Positions 7,480-16,897 of a DNA stretch of 64,000 nt are shown here, piece after piece. This DNA is from an uncultured Lachnospiraceae bacterium (GTDB lineage Bacteria; Bacillota; Clostridia; Lachnospirales; Lachnospiraceae), in contig CAMEOT010000011.1 in assembly GCA_945929965.1 (NCBI GenBank), positions 1-64,000 of the forward strand. Direction: 5' to 3'. The notes under the pieces were generated by a model. It had not been told where the DNA came from, did not search any database, and saw only the letters and a list, made by a program, of their open reading frames with translations. The first letter of the stretch is position 1; each line of letters starts with the position of its first letter. A program made the position numbers and the translations under genes.

Positions 7480-9003
7480 ATGGCAAAAGTTATTATGATA
7501 CAGGGCACCATGTCCGGTGCCGGGAAAAGTCTCCTGGTGGCGGGCCTATGCCGGATCTTCCGGCAGGACGGTTATCGGGTCGCCCCTTTTAAATCACAGA
7601 ATATGGCACTCAATTCCTATATCACGAAAGAAGGACTGGAAATGGGCAGGGCACAGGTGATGCAGGCGGAAGCGGCAGGGATCGAACCGCTGGTGTGCAT
7701 GAATCCTATTTTATTAAAGCCCACTAGTCATACCGGATCCCAGGTCATCGTGAACGGGGAGGTACGGGGAAATCTGTCCGCCAGAGACTATTTTGCCCAT
7801 AAGACAGAACTGATCCCGGATATCAAGGCAGCCTTCCGCAAGCTGGAGACTTATGCGGATATCATTGTCATCGAGGGCGCCGGAAGTCCGGCGGAGATCA
7901 ATCTGAAACAGAATGACATCGTAAATATGGGAATGGCGGCAATGGTGGATGCACCGGTACTTTTAGTGGGAGACATTGACAGAGGCGGCGTGTTCGCACA
8001 GCTTTTGGGAACCCTGATGCTGCTGACCGAAGAGGAACGGGAACGGGTAAAGGGATTGATCATCAACAAATTCCGTGGAGACAGCACGATTTTAGACCCC
8101 GGCATTCAGATGTTAACAGAACGGGGGCAGGTGCCGGTGCTGGGAACGGTACCTTATATGGAACTTACGCTGGAAGATGAGGACAGTCTGACGAACCGTT
8201 TCGATGCAAAACATGTGGGGAAGATCGATCTGGCTGTGATCCACTATCCCAGAATTTCAAATTTTACGGATTTTGATGTGTTTGAGCAGATGCCGGAGGT
8301 CAGTGTCCGGTATGTGACGAATGTAAGAGAGCTGGGGACGCCGGATCTGATATTTCTCCCCGGCAGTAAAAATACCATGGGAGATCTGAAATGGATGCGG
8401 CAGAACGGACTGGAGGCAGCGGTAAAACGGGCTGCGGGAAAAGTTCCCATTTTCGGGATCTGCGGAGGCTATCAGATGTTAGGCTGTGAGATCGCGGATC
8501 CGGACAGTGTAGAGGAAGGCGGACAGATCCGCGGCATGGAACTGCTTCCGGTACGGACAGTGCTGCAGAAGGAGAAACATCGCTGCCAGACAGCTGGAAC
8601 TCTGGATGCGGTGGAGGGTATTTTCTCCGGACTTACGGGATGCGAGTTCACGGGGTATGAGATCCATATGGGACAGACAGTGTATTGCAACGGGGATGGC
8701 AGCGGTGCGAAGGGGACAGTGGACAAGGTAGCCGGACCGGCAAATGGTGCAGAAAATGTAGTCAGTGACTCCACCGGCAGAATCTATGGTTCCTATATTC
8801 ACGGTCTGTTCGACAAGGGGGAGATCGCCGGGCGTATGATACAGACCCTGGCCCGGGAAAAAGGCATCTCTCTGGAGGACGGCGCCTGGGAGGATTACCG
8901 CACTATTAAGGAAAGACAATACGATAAGCTGGCAGATACCCTGCGGGAATATCTGCGTATGGAGGAAATCTATGGAATGCTCAGAGAAGCCCGTATTTCA
9001 TAA
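7480..9003 (+). CDS. cbiP: cobyric acid synthase CbiP (CobQ)
   Basis: ATP- and glutamine-dependent amidation of adenosylcobyrinate a,c-diamide at the b, d, e and g side chains. The 507-residue length fits the family. The N-terminal P-loop ATPase-like domain begins [11 protein letters not shown]. The middle has [11 protein letters not shown] and [12 protein letters not shown]. The C-terminal class I glutaminase domain has the nucleophile region [11 protein letters not shown] and a closing YIHGLFD histidine. Start 7480 is chosen because GGAG at 7470-7473 lies 6 bases upstream; an ATG at 7468 would put that site inside the gene. Its end overlaps cobT by 32 bases. Confidence 0.95.
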   Translation: MAKVIMIQGTMSGAGKSLLVAGLCRIFRQDGYRVAPFKSQNMALNSYITKEGLEMGRAQVMQAEAAGIEPLVCMNPILLKPTSHTGSQVIVNGEVRGNLSARDYFAHKTELIPDIKAAFRKLETYADIIVIEGAGSPAEINLKQNDIVNMGMAAMVDAPVLLVGDIDRGGVFAQLLGTLMLLTEEERERVKGLIINKFRGDSTILDPGIQMLTERGQVPVLGTVPYMELTLEDEDSLTNRFDAKHVGKIDLAVIHYPRISNFTDFDVFEQMPEVSVRYVTNVRELGTPDLIFLPGSKNTMGDLKWMRQNGLEAAVKRAAGKVPIFGICGGYQMLGCEIADPDSVEEGGQIRGMELLPVRTVLQKEKHRCQTAGTLDAVEGIFSGLTGCEFTGYEIHMGQTVYCNGDGSGAKGTVDKVAGPANGAENVVSDSTGRIYGSYIHGLFDKGEIAGRMIQTLAREKGISLEDGAWEDYRTIKERQYDKLADTLREYLRMEEIYGMLREARIS

Positions 9004-10060
9004 CTATACCGGACGGGAATTGGCGCAGATCCGGATCACGCCGCCGGACGAAGCAGTGAGAAAGCTTGTGAAAAAGCATTGGGACACTCTGGCAAAGCCG
9101 CTGGACGGCATGGGTAGCTTTGAAATCATCACGGCACAGATCGGAGCCATCTTAGGGACGGAAGTGATCGATATCTGTAAAAAGGGTGTGCTGATCTTCT
9201 GTGCCGATAACGGCATTGTAGAGGAGGGTGTGACCCAGTCTGGGCAGGAGGTTACGCTGGCGGTGGCAAAGTCCATGGCCAGGAAGGGTTCCTCCGTCTG
9301 CAGGATGGCACAGAGCATTGGTGCCGAGACGATCCCTGTGGACATCGGGATAAATAGTGAGGAATCCATTCCCGGAGTACTGGACTGCAAGGTGCGTCCC
9401 GGTACCCGGAATTTTCTCAAAGAACCGGCTATGACGGAAGAAGAGACCGTCCGTGCCATTGCCACAGGAATCGGACTGGTACAGGAGTGTAAGGAAAAAG
9501 GATACGGTATCCTTGCCACCGGGGAAATGGGAATTGGCAACACCACCACCAGCAGTGCAGTGACAGCCGCCCTATTACAGTGTGGGGCAGAGGAAGTCAC
9601 CGGCAGAGGCGCGGGACTGACAGATCAGGGACTGGCTCGGAAGCAACAGGTGGTGCGCACCGCCTTGGAAACCTATGATCTGTGGCATGCGGATGCCTTC
9701 ACGGTATTGCAGACAGTCGGAGGGCTGGATATTGCCGGACTGACCGGTATGTGCATCGGCGGAGCCTTGTGGCATGTGCCCATCGTGCTGGATGGCGTGA
9801 TCAGCATGGCAGCGGCCCTGGTGGCGAAGCGGCTGTTCCCCGGTGTGCGGGAATATCTGATCCCTTCCCATCTGGGGAAAGAACCGGCGGCAGTGAAGCT
9901 GGCAGATGCTTTGCAGCTGTCTCCGGTGATCCATGCGGGAATGGCACTGGGAGAAGGAACCGGAGCCGTTATGATGTTCACACTGCTGGATATGGCGATG
10001 AGCATTTATGGACAGAGCGCTACCTTCTCAGAAATCAAAGTAGAACAATATAAACGTTAA
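8972..10060 (+). CDS. cobT: nicotinate-nucleotide:dimethylbenzimidazole phosphoribosyltransferase CobT
   Basis: Activates the lower-ligand base (5,6-dimethylbenzimidazole or another base) as its alpha-ribotide for nucleotide-loop assembly. The 362 residues match the family. Visible landmarks are [10 protein letters not shown] near the N-terminus, [13 protein letters not shown], the [14 protein letters not shown] phosphate-binding stretch and the catalytic-glutamate region ALGEGTGA near the C-terminus. AGGAGG-like sequence just before the ATG supports the start, within the tail of cbiP. No bza (benzimidazole synthesis) genes are nearby, so the base is either made elsewhere or scavenged. Confidence 0.95.
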   Translation: MECSEKPVFHNYTGRELAQIRITPPDEAVRKLVKKHWDTLAKPLDGMGSFEIITAQIGAILGTEVIDICKKGVLIFCADNGIVEEGVTQSGQEVTLAVAKSMARKGSSVCRMAQSIGAETIPVDIGINSEESIPGVLDCKVRPGTRNFLKEPAMTEEETVRAIATGIGLVQECKEKGYGILATGEMGIGNTTTSSAVTAALLQCGAEEVTGRGAGLTDQGLARKQQVVRTALETYDLWHADAFTVLQTVGGLDIAGLTGMCIGGALWHVPIVLDGVISMAAALVAKRLFPGVREYLIPSHLGKEPAAVKLADALQLSPVIHAGMALGEGTGAVMMFTLLDMAMSIYGQSATFSEIKVEQYKR

Positions 10061-10220
10061 CAGTTCAGCCATGAACATATCCGGGCGCAAAAATCATGCT
10101 TGCATGATTTTTTGAGCGAATATGTTCATGAGATGAGCGCCGGTCTTTGAGCAAGGGTAGTCACGAAGTGACGTAAAAGCGTGATAACGCGACCTTGCGA
10201 ATAGGCGCGGCTGAACGTTA
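10058..10220. repeat. multi-hairpin palindromic element between cobT and cobU
   Basis: Outer inverted repeat: TTAACaGTTCAGCC at 10058-10070 against GGCTGAACGTTAA at 10209-10220. Inside are ATGAACATAT (10071-10080) with ATATGTTCAT (10120-10129), enclosing AAATCATGC-tt-GCATGATTT (10091-10110), and a second arm with GCAAGG/CCTTGC and TCACgaaGTGA. The shape is that of a miniature inverted-repeat or REP-like element. It has no reading frame. Confidence 0.65.
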
Positions 10221-10238
10221 ATCAAATGGAGAAGCAAC

Positions 10239-10808
10239 ATGATGACATTGATCCTGGGCGGCAGTGGCAGCGGGAAATCCGCTTATGCGGAAGATTATCT
10301 GCTGCGGGCTGCCGGTGATAAGAAAAAATATTATATCGCCACCATGCAGATCCGGGATGCGGAGATGCAGGCAAAGGTGGACAGGCATCACAGACTGCGA
10401 CAGGGGAAAGGCTTCACTACCATCGAACAGTCTACGGCTCTGGAGCAGGCAGTCTTACAAATGGAACCGGCAGGAGCTGCACTGTTGGAATGTATGTCAA
10501 ATCTCACCGCCAACGAAATGTTTTCCGGGGAACAGCCTGTGGATCGTCAGACGGTGATCACAAAAATTCTGCAAGGCATGGAAGGCTTAAGAAAACAGGC
10601 GGATCCGTTAGTCATCGTAACCAACAATGTATTTGAGGATGGAATTATCTACGATGATCCTACGATGGAATACATCGAGGCACTGGGGCGGATCAACGAA
10701 AGACTTGCCGCGGAGGCGGACGAGGTTGTGGAAGTTACTGCGGGGATCTCGCAGCGGCTCAAGCTGTACTCTGCAGAAGAAAAAACGTGGAACCGGCAGG
10801 ATGGGTAG
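10239..10808 (+). CDS. cobU: adenosylcobinamide kinase / guanylyltransferase CobU
   Basis: Phosphorylates adenosylcobinamide and then transfers GMP to give adenosylcobinamide-GDP. The 189-residue protein carries the P-loop LGGSGSGKSAYAE, then TMQIRDAEMQAKVDRHHRLR with the histidine used for GMP transfer, and the strand LLECMSNLTANEMF. It ends with the typical ADEVVEVTAGISQRLK. GGAG before the ATG is clear. It follows a palindromic element that separates it from cobT, and a 10-base tandem repeat follows it before cobS. Confidence 0.94.
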   Translation: MMTLILGGSGSGKSAYAEDYLLRAAGDKKKYYIATMQIRDAEMQAKVDRHHRLRQGKGFTTIEQSTALEQAVLQMEPAGAALLECMSNLTANEMFSGEQPVDRQTVITKILQGMEGLRKQADPLVIVTNNVFEDGIIYDDPTMEYIEALGRINERLAAEADEVVEVTAGISQRLKLYSAEEKTWNRQDG

Positions 10809-10820
10809 GATAGTCAGTCA

Positions 10821-10850
10821 AGATCAGACGAGATCAACATAGATCAGCAT
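10821..10850 (+). repeat. three 10-base tandem repeats before cobS
   Basis: AGATCAGACG, AGATCAACAT and AGATCAGCAT lie head to tail between the cobU stop and the cobS ribosome site AGAAAGGAAA. Confidence 0.8.
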
Positions 10851-10865
10851 AGAAAGGAAACAGAT

Positions 10866-11639
10866 ATGCGAATTATCAAATCATTTTTCATAGCGTTTTC
10901 CATGTATTCCAAGATCCCTATGCCACAGTTTCAGTGGAAGGACGAGGATATGCGGTACGCACTCTGCTTTTTTCCATGGGTGGGGGTGGTGATCGGTGCT
11001 TTGTGGTATCTGTGGAAATGGTTCTGTGACCGGTTCGCGGTGGGAACCCTGTGCTATGCTGCGGTGGGGACGGCAATACCGCTTTTGGTCACCGGGGGCT
11101 TTCATGTGGACGGTTTTTTAGATACCTGTGATGCCCTGCATTCCTACCAGCCAAGAGACGGGAAGCTGGAGATCTTGAAGGACTCTCATATCGGGGCATT
11201 TGCGGTGATCATGCTTGCACTGTACGGACTGATTTTTCTGGGAGGATTCTCGGAGATCACGACACTGCGCATGCTTACTGTGACGGGAGCCGGATGCTTC
11301 CTGTCCAGAGTATTAAGCGGTATCGCAGTGGTGAGCTTCCCTTCGGCAAAGCAGGAAGGGACACTGTATCTGTTTGCGGATAAAGCCCACAAAAGGGTGG
11401 TAAAAACTGCTTTATACGGACAGGGAATCCTTTGCATTTTATTTATGCTGTGGATATCTGTCGTGGCGGGAGGGCTCGCCGTGGCAGCAGCCCTGCTTAG
11501 CTTTGCATATTATTACCGGCGCAGCAAAAAAGAGTTCGGCGGCATCACCGGGGACACCGCGGGATATTTTGTAACACTCTGTGAAGGGTGCGTGGTGGCT
11601 GCCGTGGCAATCGCCCAACATCTGGTGCCGGTAGTGTAA
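10866..11639 (+). CDS. cobS: cobalamin synthase CobS (adenosylcobinamide-GDP ribazoletransferase)
   Basis: Joins adenosylcobinamide-GDP with alpha-ribazole(-phosphate) at the membrane, the last assembly step. The 257-residue polytopic protein has the family signature GGFHVDGFLDTCDAL near residue 78, with the acidic metal site, followed by KDSHIGAFAV. It has about six membrane segments. Start ATG follows AGAAAGGAAACAG. Its position between cobU and the second CobU-like gene fits nucleotide-loop assembly. Confidence 0.95.
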   Translation: MRIIKSFFIAFSMYSKIPMPQFQWKDEDMRYALCFFPWVGVVIGALWYLWKWFCDRFAVGTLCYAAVGTAIPLLVTGGFHVDGFLDTCDALHSYQPRDGKLEILKDSHIGAFAVIMLALYGLIFLGGFSEITTLRMLTVTGAGCFLSRVLSGIAVVSFPSAKQEGTLYLFADKAHKRVVKTALYGQGILCILFMLWISVVAGGLAVAAALLSFAYYYRRSKKEFGGITGDTAGYFVTLCEGCVVAAVAIAQHLVPVV

Positions 11640-11693
11640 GAATGTAGTACCTGAGATTTTTACCTAGGAGTGTATTGGAAAAGGGAGAGAGAA

Positions 11694-12089
11694 ATGATAT
11701 TGATCATTGGCGGATTTGCCCAGGGAAAATTGCATTATGTGAAGCAGCGTTATGTACACTGTGAGGATGGACGGGAAGTGACTGTTTTGGACGGAACACT
11801 GGCACTGCCCGCAGAGACAGGTGCAGGGCAGGTGATCGTCAATCATCTGCACCGCTATATCCGGGAGCAGCTGCGACAGGGAACAGACCCGGAGGCGATG
11901 ATAGAGAATTTTGGCAAGGAATATCCGGACTGCATTCTGATCTGTGACGAGATCGGCAACGGCATCGTCCCCATGGAAGCGGAGGAGAGAACTTACAGAG
12001 AGCGCACCGGCAGAATACTGGAACAGCTGGCAGCGCAGGCAGATGAGGTGGTGAGAGTGGTATGCGGAATCGGACAGAAGATCAAATAG
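11694..12089 (+). CDS. degenerate CobU-like paralogue
   Basis: A 131-residue protein whose ends resemble CobU: an N-terminal loop IIGGFAQGKLHY and a C-terminal ADEVVRVVCGIGQKIK. The P-loop lacks the Ser/Thr after Lys (GKL), and there is no counterpart of the guanylyl-accepting His region, so both activities are doubtful. The acidic strand ICDEIGNGIVPMEAEERTYRERTG resembles CobU's second half. Start 11694 follows GGGAGAGAGAA; a GTG at 11670 lies too close to its AGGAG. It overlaps the following cobC by 28 bases. It could be a partner subunit, a kinase-only relic or a regulator. Confidence 0.75.
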   Translation: MILIIGGFAQGKLHYVKQRYVHCEDGREVTVLDGTLALPAETGAGQVIVNHLHRYIREQLRQGTDPEAMIENFGKEYPDCILICDEIGNGIVPMEAEERTYRERTGRILEQLAAQADEVVRVVCGIGQKIK

Positions 12090-12778
12090 AGATTCATCTG
12101 ACCCTCATTCGGCACGGGGCGACGCTTTCCAATAAAGAGGGGCGATATCTAGGGAAAACGGACGAGACTTTAAGTCCGGCCGGCATCGGCGCACTGGAAA
12201 AATCCGTGGCAGACAGGAACTACCCAACTGCCGACGTCCTGTTTTCCGGTCCCATGAAGCGGTGCCTTGAGACCGCACAGATCCTGTATCCGGGGCAGAC
12301 TCCTATCATTATCCCGGAGTGGACAGAGATGGATTTCGGTGCGTTTGAGGGGCATAATTATCAGGAACTTTCAAAAGATCCGAACTATCAGAGATGGATC
12401 GACAGCGGAGGTACCCTGCCGTTTCCGGAGGGAGAGAGTAGGGAAAAGTTTATCCGCCGAAGTGTTGCCGGATACGAAAAAATGGTATATCACATGAAAA
12501 TGATCTGGGAGAGAAGTGCTGCATCGGGGCAGGGGGATCGCAAGATACAAAGTGTATCCGCGGTGGTTCACGGCGGAACTATCATGGCGCTGCTTAGTCA
12601 TTTCCTCGGTGGAGAATATTTTGACTATCAGGAAAAATGCGGACAGGGTTACAGTGGCAGGCTGGCATTTAAGGCAGGCGGAGGAGCCCCTCAGTGGAAG
12701 GAATTTCGCCCGCTGTCGGAAGCTACAGTATCGGAAGCTGCAGTATCGGAACTTACAAAAGGAGAAACGAACAGATGA
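12062..12778 (+). CDS. cobC: histidine phosphatase family, probable alpha-ribazole phosphatase
   Basis: Expected to dephosphorylate alpha-ribazole-5'-phosphate or adenosylcobalamin-5'-phosphate. The phosphoglycerate-mutase-like catalytic motif LIRHGATLSN lies near residue 15. Glu in EMDFGAFEGHNY and the second histidine in VVHGGTIM complete the site. The C-terminal tail carries a short Ser-Glu-Ala-x-Val repeat produced by a 15-base DNA tandem repeat. The gene starts inside the preceding CobU-like gene and ends overlapping cbiB by 4 bases (ATGA), so it is tightly coupled. Substrate assignment rests on operon context. Confidence 0.85.
   Translation: MRNRTEDQIEIHLTLIRHGATLSNKEGRYLGKTDETLSPAGIGALEKSVADRNYPTADVLFSGPMKRCLETAQILYPGQTPIIIPEWTEMDFGAFEGHNYQELSKDPNYQRWIDSGGTLPFPEGESREKFIRRSVAGYEKMVYHMKMIWERSAASGQGDRKIQSVSAVVHGGTIMALLSHFLGGEYFDYQEKCGQGYSGRLAFKAGGGAPQWKEFRPLSEATVSEAAVSELTKGETNR
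12716..12750 (+). repeat. 15-base tandem repeat at the 3' end of cobC
   Basis: TCGGAAGCTACAGTA is followed by TCGGAAGCTGCAGTA and a partial third copy, TCGGA. It is in frame and encodes the repeating tail of the phosphatase. Confidence 0.85.
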
Positions 12779-13758
12779 AATATCATATCCTGGCATTTGG
12801 AGCGGGATTTTTACTGGATCAGATCTTTGGAGATCCCTATTTTCTGCCACATCCTATCCGGGGAATCGGCTGGTTGATCGCGAAGACAGAAAAAGCACTG
12901 CGCAGCGGCAATCCAGAGGGAAATTCCCCGGAGAGAGAGGCAGCGGAGCGCAGACAGGGGAAACTTTTGGTGGTAATTGTTTTGCTGCTTACGGGAATGT
13001 TTACGGCATTGATCCTGGTGGGAGCATATGCACTTTATCCGAAGATCGGAATGGTGGTGGAAGCGGTCATGACCTATCAGATCCTGGCGGCGAGGTGCCT
13101 GCAGGTGGAGAGCGGAAAAGTATGGAAACAATTAAAGGCGGGGAATGTGGAGGCTGCCAGAGAGGCGGTATCCATGATCGTGGGAAGAGATACCCAGAAT
13201 CTCACTAAAGAAGGGGTGGCGAAGGCTGCCATCGAGACTGTGGCGGAGAATACTTCCGATGGTGTGATCGCGCCGATGCTGTATACAGCACTGGGAGGGC
13301 CGGTGCTTGGTTTTTTATATAAGGCAGTCAATACCATGGACTCTATGGTCGGTTATAAAAATGACAGATATCTGCACTTTGGAAGGGCGGCGGCGAAGCT
13401 GGATGATGTGGTGAATTTTCTTCCGGCAAGGATCAGCGCACTTTTGATGATCGGGGCGGCATTTCTCAGCGGAAAAAGCTATAACGGCAGGCAGGCATGG
13501 TGTATCTGGCACAGAGACAGCAGAAAGCACGCCAGTCCCAATTCCGCCCAGACGGAATCTGTATGTGCCGGCGCATTGGGAATACAGTTGGCAGGAGATG
13601 CCAGTTATTTTGGCAAAGTCGTGAAGAAACCCTATATCGGGGATCCGAAACGGCAGGTGGAATATGAGGATATCCGGAGAGCCAATCGTCTGATGAACCG
13701 GACGGCATGGATCTGTGAGCTGCTGTGCCTGGGGATCCTGATGGTTGTGGCAGTATAA
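12775..13758 (+). CDS. cbiB: adenosylcobinamide-phosphate synthase CbiB
   Basis: Attaches aminopropanol phosphate (or aminopropanol) to adenosylcobyric acid. This membrane protein of 327 residues has family landmarks FLLDQIFGDPYFLPHPIRGIGW at the N-terminus, SMIVGRDT, ETVAENTSDGVIAPM, NTMDSMVGYKN and a late HRDSRKHASPNS. The start at 12775 follows AAAGGAG; upstream in-frame codons belong to the repeat in cobC. A spacer with a hairpin separates it from cobD. Confidence 0.95.
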   Translation: MKYHILAFGAGFLLDQIFGDPYFLPHPIRGIGWLIAKTEKALRSGNPEGNSPEREAAERRQGKLLVVIVLLLTGMFTALILVGAYALYPKIGMVVEAVMTYQILAARCLQVESGKVWKQLKAGNVEAAREAVSMIVGRDTQNLTKEGVAKAAIETVAENTSDGVIAPMLYTALGGPVLGFLYKAVNTMDSMVGYKNDRYLHFGRAAAKLDDVVNFLPARISALLMIGAAFLSGKSYNGRQAWCIWHRDSRKHASPNSAQTESVCAGALGIQLAGDASYFGKVVKKPYIGDPKRQVEYEDIRRANRLMNRTAWICELLCLGILMVVAV

Positions 13759-13771
13759 GGAGGGCTTCTAT

Positions 13772-13814
13772 CCGCGTACTTGTGACTGCGCATTGTGCGA
13801 AAGCACCGTACGGG
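13772..13814. repeat. hairpin in the cbiB-cobD spacer
   Basis: CGCGTACttGTG (from about 13774) can pair with GCACcGTACG (about 13803-13812) around TGCGCATTGTGCG. No coding frame with a ribosome site is seen in this 158-base spacer apart from the cobD leader. Confidence 0.45.
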
Positions 13815-13916
13815 AAAATATGGATGGTAAAGCACAAGTTATGAAATGCTTGATGATTTGCAGATGAAAGAGAACATGAAAAACGCTATGGTAATAGGAA
13901 CCGGAAAGGGAGGAAA

Positions 13917-14984
13917 ATGCAGCAGAACATACATGGTGGTGACATATACAGCAGACAGATACGGCTGGATTTTTCGGTAAACGGTAATCCCTTGGGAATG
14001 CCGGCGGAGGCAAGGCTTTCACTTTTAGCAGCTATCAATCATGTGGGGGAATATCCCGATGCCGCAGCAGGAGAACTGACAGAGACAGTAAGTCATATGC
14101 TGTCGGTGCAAAGCGGCAGAGAGATCCCGGGGGAGTATCTGGTATTCGGCAACGGTGCGTCAGAACTTTTTCTGGCGATCATGCATGCACTTAAGCCTAA
14201 AAATATTGTAATCCCGGTGCCGTCCTTTTACGGATATGAGTATGCGGCGAAGGCGGCAGACAGCCATATAAAATATGTATATCTGTCGGAAGAGACCGCA
14301 TTTTGCCCGGGGAAGGAATTGTTACAGGCGCTGACGGCGGATACAGACCTGCTGTTTCTTGCAAATCCCAATAATCCCACAGGGCAGCTGATGAGTAGGG
14401 AATATCTGCGAGAGCTTATGGAGCATTGCAGACAGCAGGGAATCGTCGTAGTTCTGGATGAATGTTTTATAGAGTTCTGTGAGACTGATAGAGAGCAGCC
14501 CGTATCCCTGCTTGGTAAGATAGATCAGTATGCGAATCTGTTGCTGGTGCGGGCTTTTACAAAAAGCTTTGCCATGCCGGGGGTGCGCCTGGGGTATCTG
14601 GTGTGCAGTAATGAGGAGCTTCGGGAGAAAATCCGCAGACAGCTGCCGGAATGGAATCTGTCGGTGTTCGCCCAGAGAGCGGGCATCGTCTGCGCGGGGC
14701 AGGCGGAGCAATATCTGCAGGATACCGTGGAATATGTGAAAACCGAGCGGGCGTATCTTAGGGAAGGGCTGGAGGCACCGGGTATCCGGGTAGTGTCCGG
14801 AGAAGCGGATTTTCTGCTGCTCTACACCACACAGCCTATCTATGACAGATTGCTTGCAAAAGGCATTCTGATCCGCAACTGTGAAAATTTCCGGGGACTG
14901 GGAGAGGGCTATTACCGGATCGCGGTGAAGAAGCATGAAGAGAATGAAGTGCTCTTAGACGAGCTTGAACAGTGCCTGTCGTAA
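13917..14984 (+). CDS. cobD: CobD-like threonine-phosphate decarboxylase (PLP, aminotransferase class I/II fold)
   Basis: Expected to make (R)-1-amino-2-propanol O-2-phosphate, the substrate of CbiB. The 355-residue PLP enzyme has FGNGASELF for cofactor phosphate binding, ANPNNPTGQ, VLDECFIEF and the Schiff-base lysine in RAFTKSFAMPGVRLGY. The family also includes histidinol-phosphate aminotransferase, and the two are hard to separate by motif alone; location between cbiB and cbiC decides for CobD. GGGAGGAAA immediately before the ATG sets the start. Confidence 0.88.
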   Translation: MQQNIHGGDIYSRQIRLDFSVNGNPLGMPAEARLSLLAAINHVGEYPDAAAGELTETVSHMLSVQSGREIPGEYLVFGNGASELFLAIMHALKPKNIVIPVPSFYGYEYAAKAADSHIKYVYLSEETAFCPGKELLQALTADTDLLFLANPNNPTGQLMSREYLRELMEHCRQQGIVVVLDECFIEFCETDREQPVSLLGKIDQYANLLLVRAFTKSFAMPGVRLGYLVCSNEELREKIRRQLPEWNLSVFAQRAGIVCAGQAEQYLQDTVEYVKTERAYLREGLEAPGIRVVSGEADFLLLYTTQPIYDRLLAKGILIRNCENFRGLGEGYYRIAVKKHEENEVLLDELEQCLS

Positions 14985-15047
14985 AACACTGCAGGACGGT
15001 GGCCTGACGAAAAAAGATTGTGAAATAGATTACGGGAGAATAAACCT

Positions 15048-15704
15048 ATGGGAAAGTGGGAGCACAAGAACATCGAATATGTATTGCCGGAAGAGATCGA
15101 GAAGCGAAGCTTTGCGATCATTGCAGCGGAACTGGCAGAGCGGGGCGTCGTCCTGCCCGCAGAGCAGGATATGATCACCAGACGGGTGATCCATACCAGT
15201 GCGGATTTTGATTATGCGCAGACGATGACCTATTCGGAAAATGCAGTGGAGATCGCCAAAGACTTATTAAAAAACGGTGCGGATATCGTGACGGATACGA
15301 ATATGGCACTGGCAGGGATCAATAAAAAGGTGCTGGCTTCTTTTGGAGGGGAGGCACATTGCTACATGGCAGACGCTGAGGTGGCAGCAATGGCAAAGGA
15401 ACGCAGGACCACCCGGGCAGCGATCAGCATGGAGCTGGCATCAAAACGGGAAAAACCGGTGATCTTCGCTGTGGGAAATGCACCTACGGCACTGATACAG
15501 ATTTTCGAGATGATGCAGGAGAGCGACTGGCGTCCGGCATTCGTCATCGGAGTTCCCGTGGGCTTCGTGAATGTGGAGGCCGCCAAGGAACTGATCCTTC
15601 AGACGGATGTGCCCCATATTATCAACCGCGGGAGAAAGGGCGGCAGCAACGTGGCAGCAGCCATCTGCAATGCATTGTTGTATGAGCTGAGGAAGGAAAG
15701 GTAG
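15048..15704 (+). CDS. cbiC: cobalt-precorrin-8 methylmutase CbiC
   Basis: Moves the C11 methyl group to C12 to give cobyrinate. The 218 residues match the family. The catalytic histidine lies in RRVIHTSADFDY, and the conserved segments NGADIVTDTNMALAGI, GNAPTAL and IGVPVGFVNVEAAKE are present. A CGGGAGAATA ribosome site precedes the ATG. It lies 5 bases upstream of cbiD. Confidence 0.96.
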   Translation: MGKWEHKNIEYVLPEEIEKRSFAIIAAELAERGVVLPAEQDMITRRVIHTSADFDYAQTMTYSENAVEIAKDLLKNGADIVTDTNMALAGINKKVLASFGGEAHCYMADAEVAAMAKERRTTRAAISMELASKREKPVIFAVGNAPTALIQIFEMMQESDWRPAFVIGVPVGFVNVEAAKELILQTDVPHIINRGRKGGSNVAAAICNALLYELRKER

Positions 15705-15709
15705 CAGGC

Positions 15710-16897
15710 ATGCGGTACGGATTTACCACAGGAAGCTGTGCGGCAGCAGCGGCGAAGGCAGCCGCTTATATGCTGCTGACCGGCAGGGAGAAAACTAAGA
15801 TCACCATAGAGACACCCAAGGGCATCCCCTATACGGCACAGATCCTAAGAATCTGTCGTAAGGAGCGGGAGGTCAGCTGCGCCGTGGAAAAGGACGGCGG
15901 GGATGATCCCGACATTACCACCGGGGCATTGATCTGCGCGAAAGTTTCGTTTCCGGAAGAAACAGGACGGAAAGCAGGAGGAGCGCCTGAAAAGGAAACC
16001 GGTGGGAAGACCGGAACCGGACAGCCGCCTGAGCAGGCACAGATCGTAATAGACGGAGGCTTCGGTGTCGGACGGGTCACGAAACCGGGACTGGATCAAC
16101 CCGTGGGAAATGCCGCCATCAATCACGTTCCCAGAGAGATGATCGAACGGGAAGTATTACAGGTGTGTCAGGTGCTGGATTATTATGGAAGCCTGTCAGT
16201 GGAGATCTCTGTGCCGGAGGGCGAACATCTGGCAGAGCGGACATTTAATCCGAGGCTTGGCATTGTGGGCGGCATTTCGATCCTTGGTACCAGCGGTGTC
16301 GTGGAACCCATGAGTACCCAGGCCATTTTGGATACGATCCGTGTGGAACTGCGGCAGCAGCGGGCACTGGGAAGAGAAGACGTGGTGATCTCTCCGGGCA
16401 ACTACGGACTGGATTTTTTGAAAAATACTTATCACTATGATCTGGATAAAAGTGTAAAATGTAGTAACTTTATCGGCCTGACGATCGATATGGCGGTGGA
16501 AGAGGGCTTTAGGCGTCTGCTGCTTGCGGGACATATCGGGAAGCTCATCAAAGTGGCGGGCGGTATTATGAATACCCATTCTAGGGAGGGTGACTGCCGG
16601 ATGGAGCTGTTGACAGCCTTTGCCGTAAAATGTGGTGTGGCGGCAGTGGATGCTGCAAAGCTCCTGTCCTGTGTCACCACAGAGGAAGCTGTGCGGATTC
16701 TGGATGAGTGCGGCAGGAGACAGGAAGTCATGGATTATGCCATGGAGCGCATTTTATTTTATCTGGAAAAACGGGCACAGGGAAAGCTTGCGATCGAATG
16801 TATCATGTATGCCAATGATTTTGGAGCATTGGCGAAAAGTAAGGAGGCGGAGGAATGGTTTACTTTGTTGGCGCAGGAAGCGGAGCAGCAGATCTGA
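15710..16897 (+). CDS. cbiD: cobalt-precorrin-5B C1-methyltransferase CbiD
   Basis: Adds the C1 methyl group after ring contraction in the anaerobic route. The N-terminus RYGFTTGSCAAAAAKAA is diagnostic, as are VEKDGGDDPDITTGA, GFGVGRVTKPGL, NPRLGIVGGISILGTSG and LLAGHIGKLIKVAGG. Residues about 85-106 form a Gly/Lys/Glu-rich insert (near ETGRKAGGAPEKETG) that looks like a local expansion in a loop. Length is 395 residues, slightly above the usual size because of it. It overlaps cbiF by 43 bases. Confidence 0.96.
   Translation: MRYGFTTGSCAAAAAKAAAYMLLTGREKTKITIETPKGIPYTAQILRICRKEREVSCAVEKDGGDDPDITTGALICAKVSFPEETGRKAGGAPEKETGGKTGTGQPPEQAQIVIDGGFGVGRVTKPGLDQPVGNAAINHVPREMIEREVLQVCQVLDYYGSLSVEISVPEGEHLAERTFNPRLGIVGGISILGTSGVVEPMSTQAILDTIRVELRQQRALGREDVVISPGNYGLDFLKNTYHYDLDKSVKCSNFIGLTIDMAVEEGFRRLLLAGHIGKLIKVAGGIMNTHSREGDCRMELLTAFAVKCGVAAVDAAKLLSCVTTEEAVRILDECGRRQEVMDYAMERILFYLEKRAQGKLAIECIMYANDFGALAKSKEAEEWFTLLAQEAEQQI

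Noticed and set aside
10058-10220. A second riboswitch or a T-box before cobU
   Set aside because: No B12 box, T-box sequence or terminator is present; the pattern is nested palindromes only.
12516-12774. Frame-shifted coding region opposite in frame to cobC and reaching into cbiB
   Set aside because: It has no conserved motif and overlaps two clear genes in other frames.
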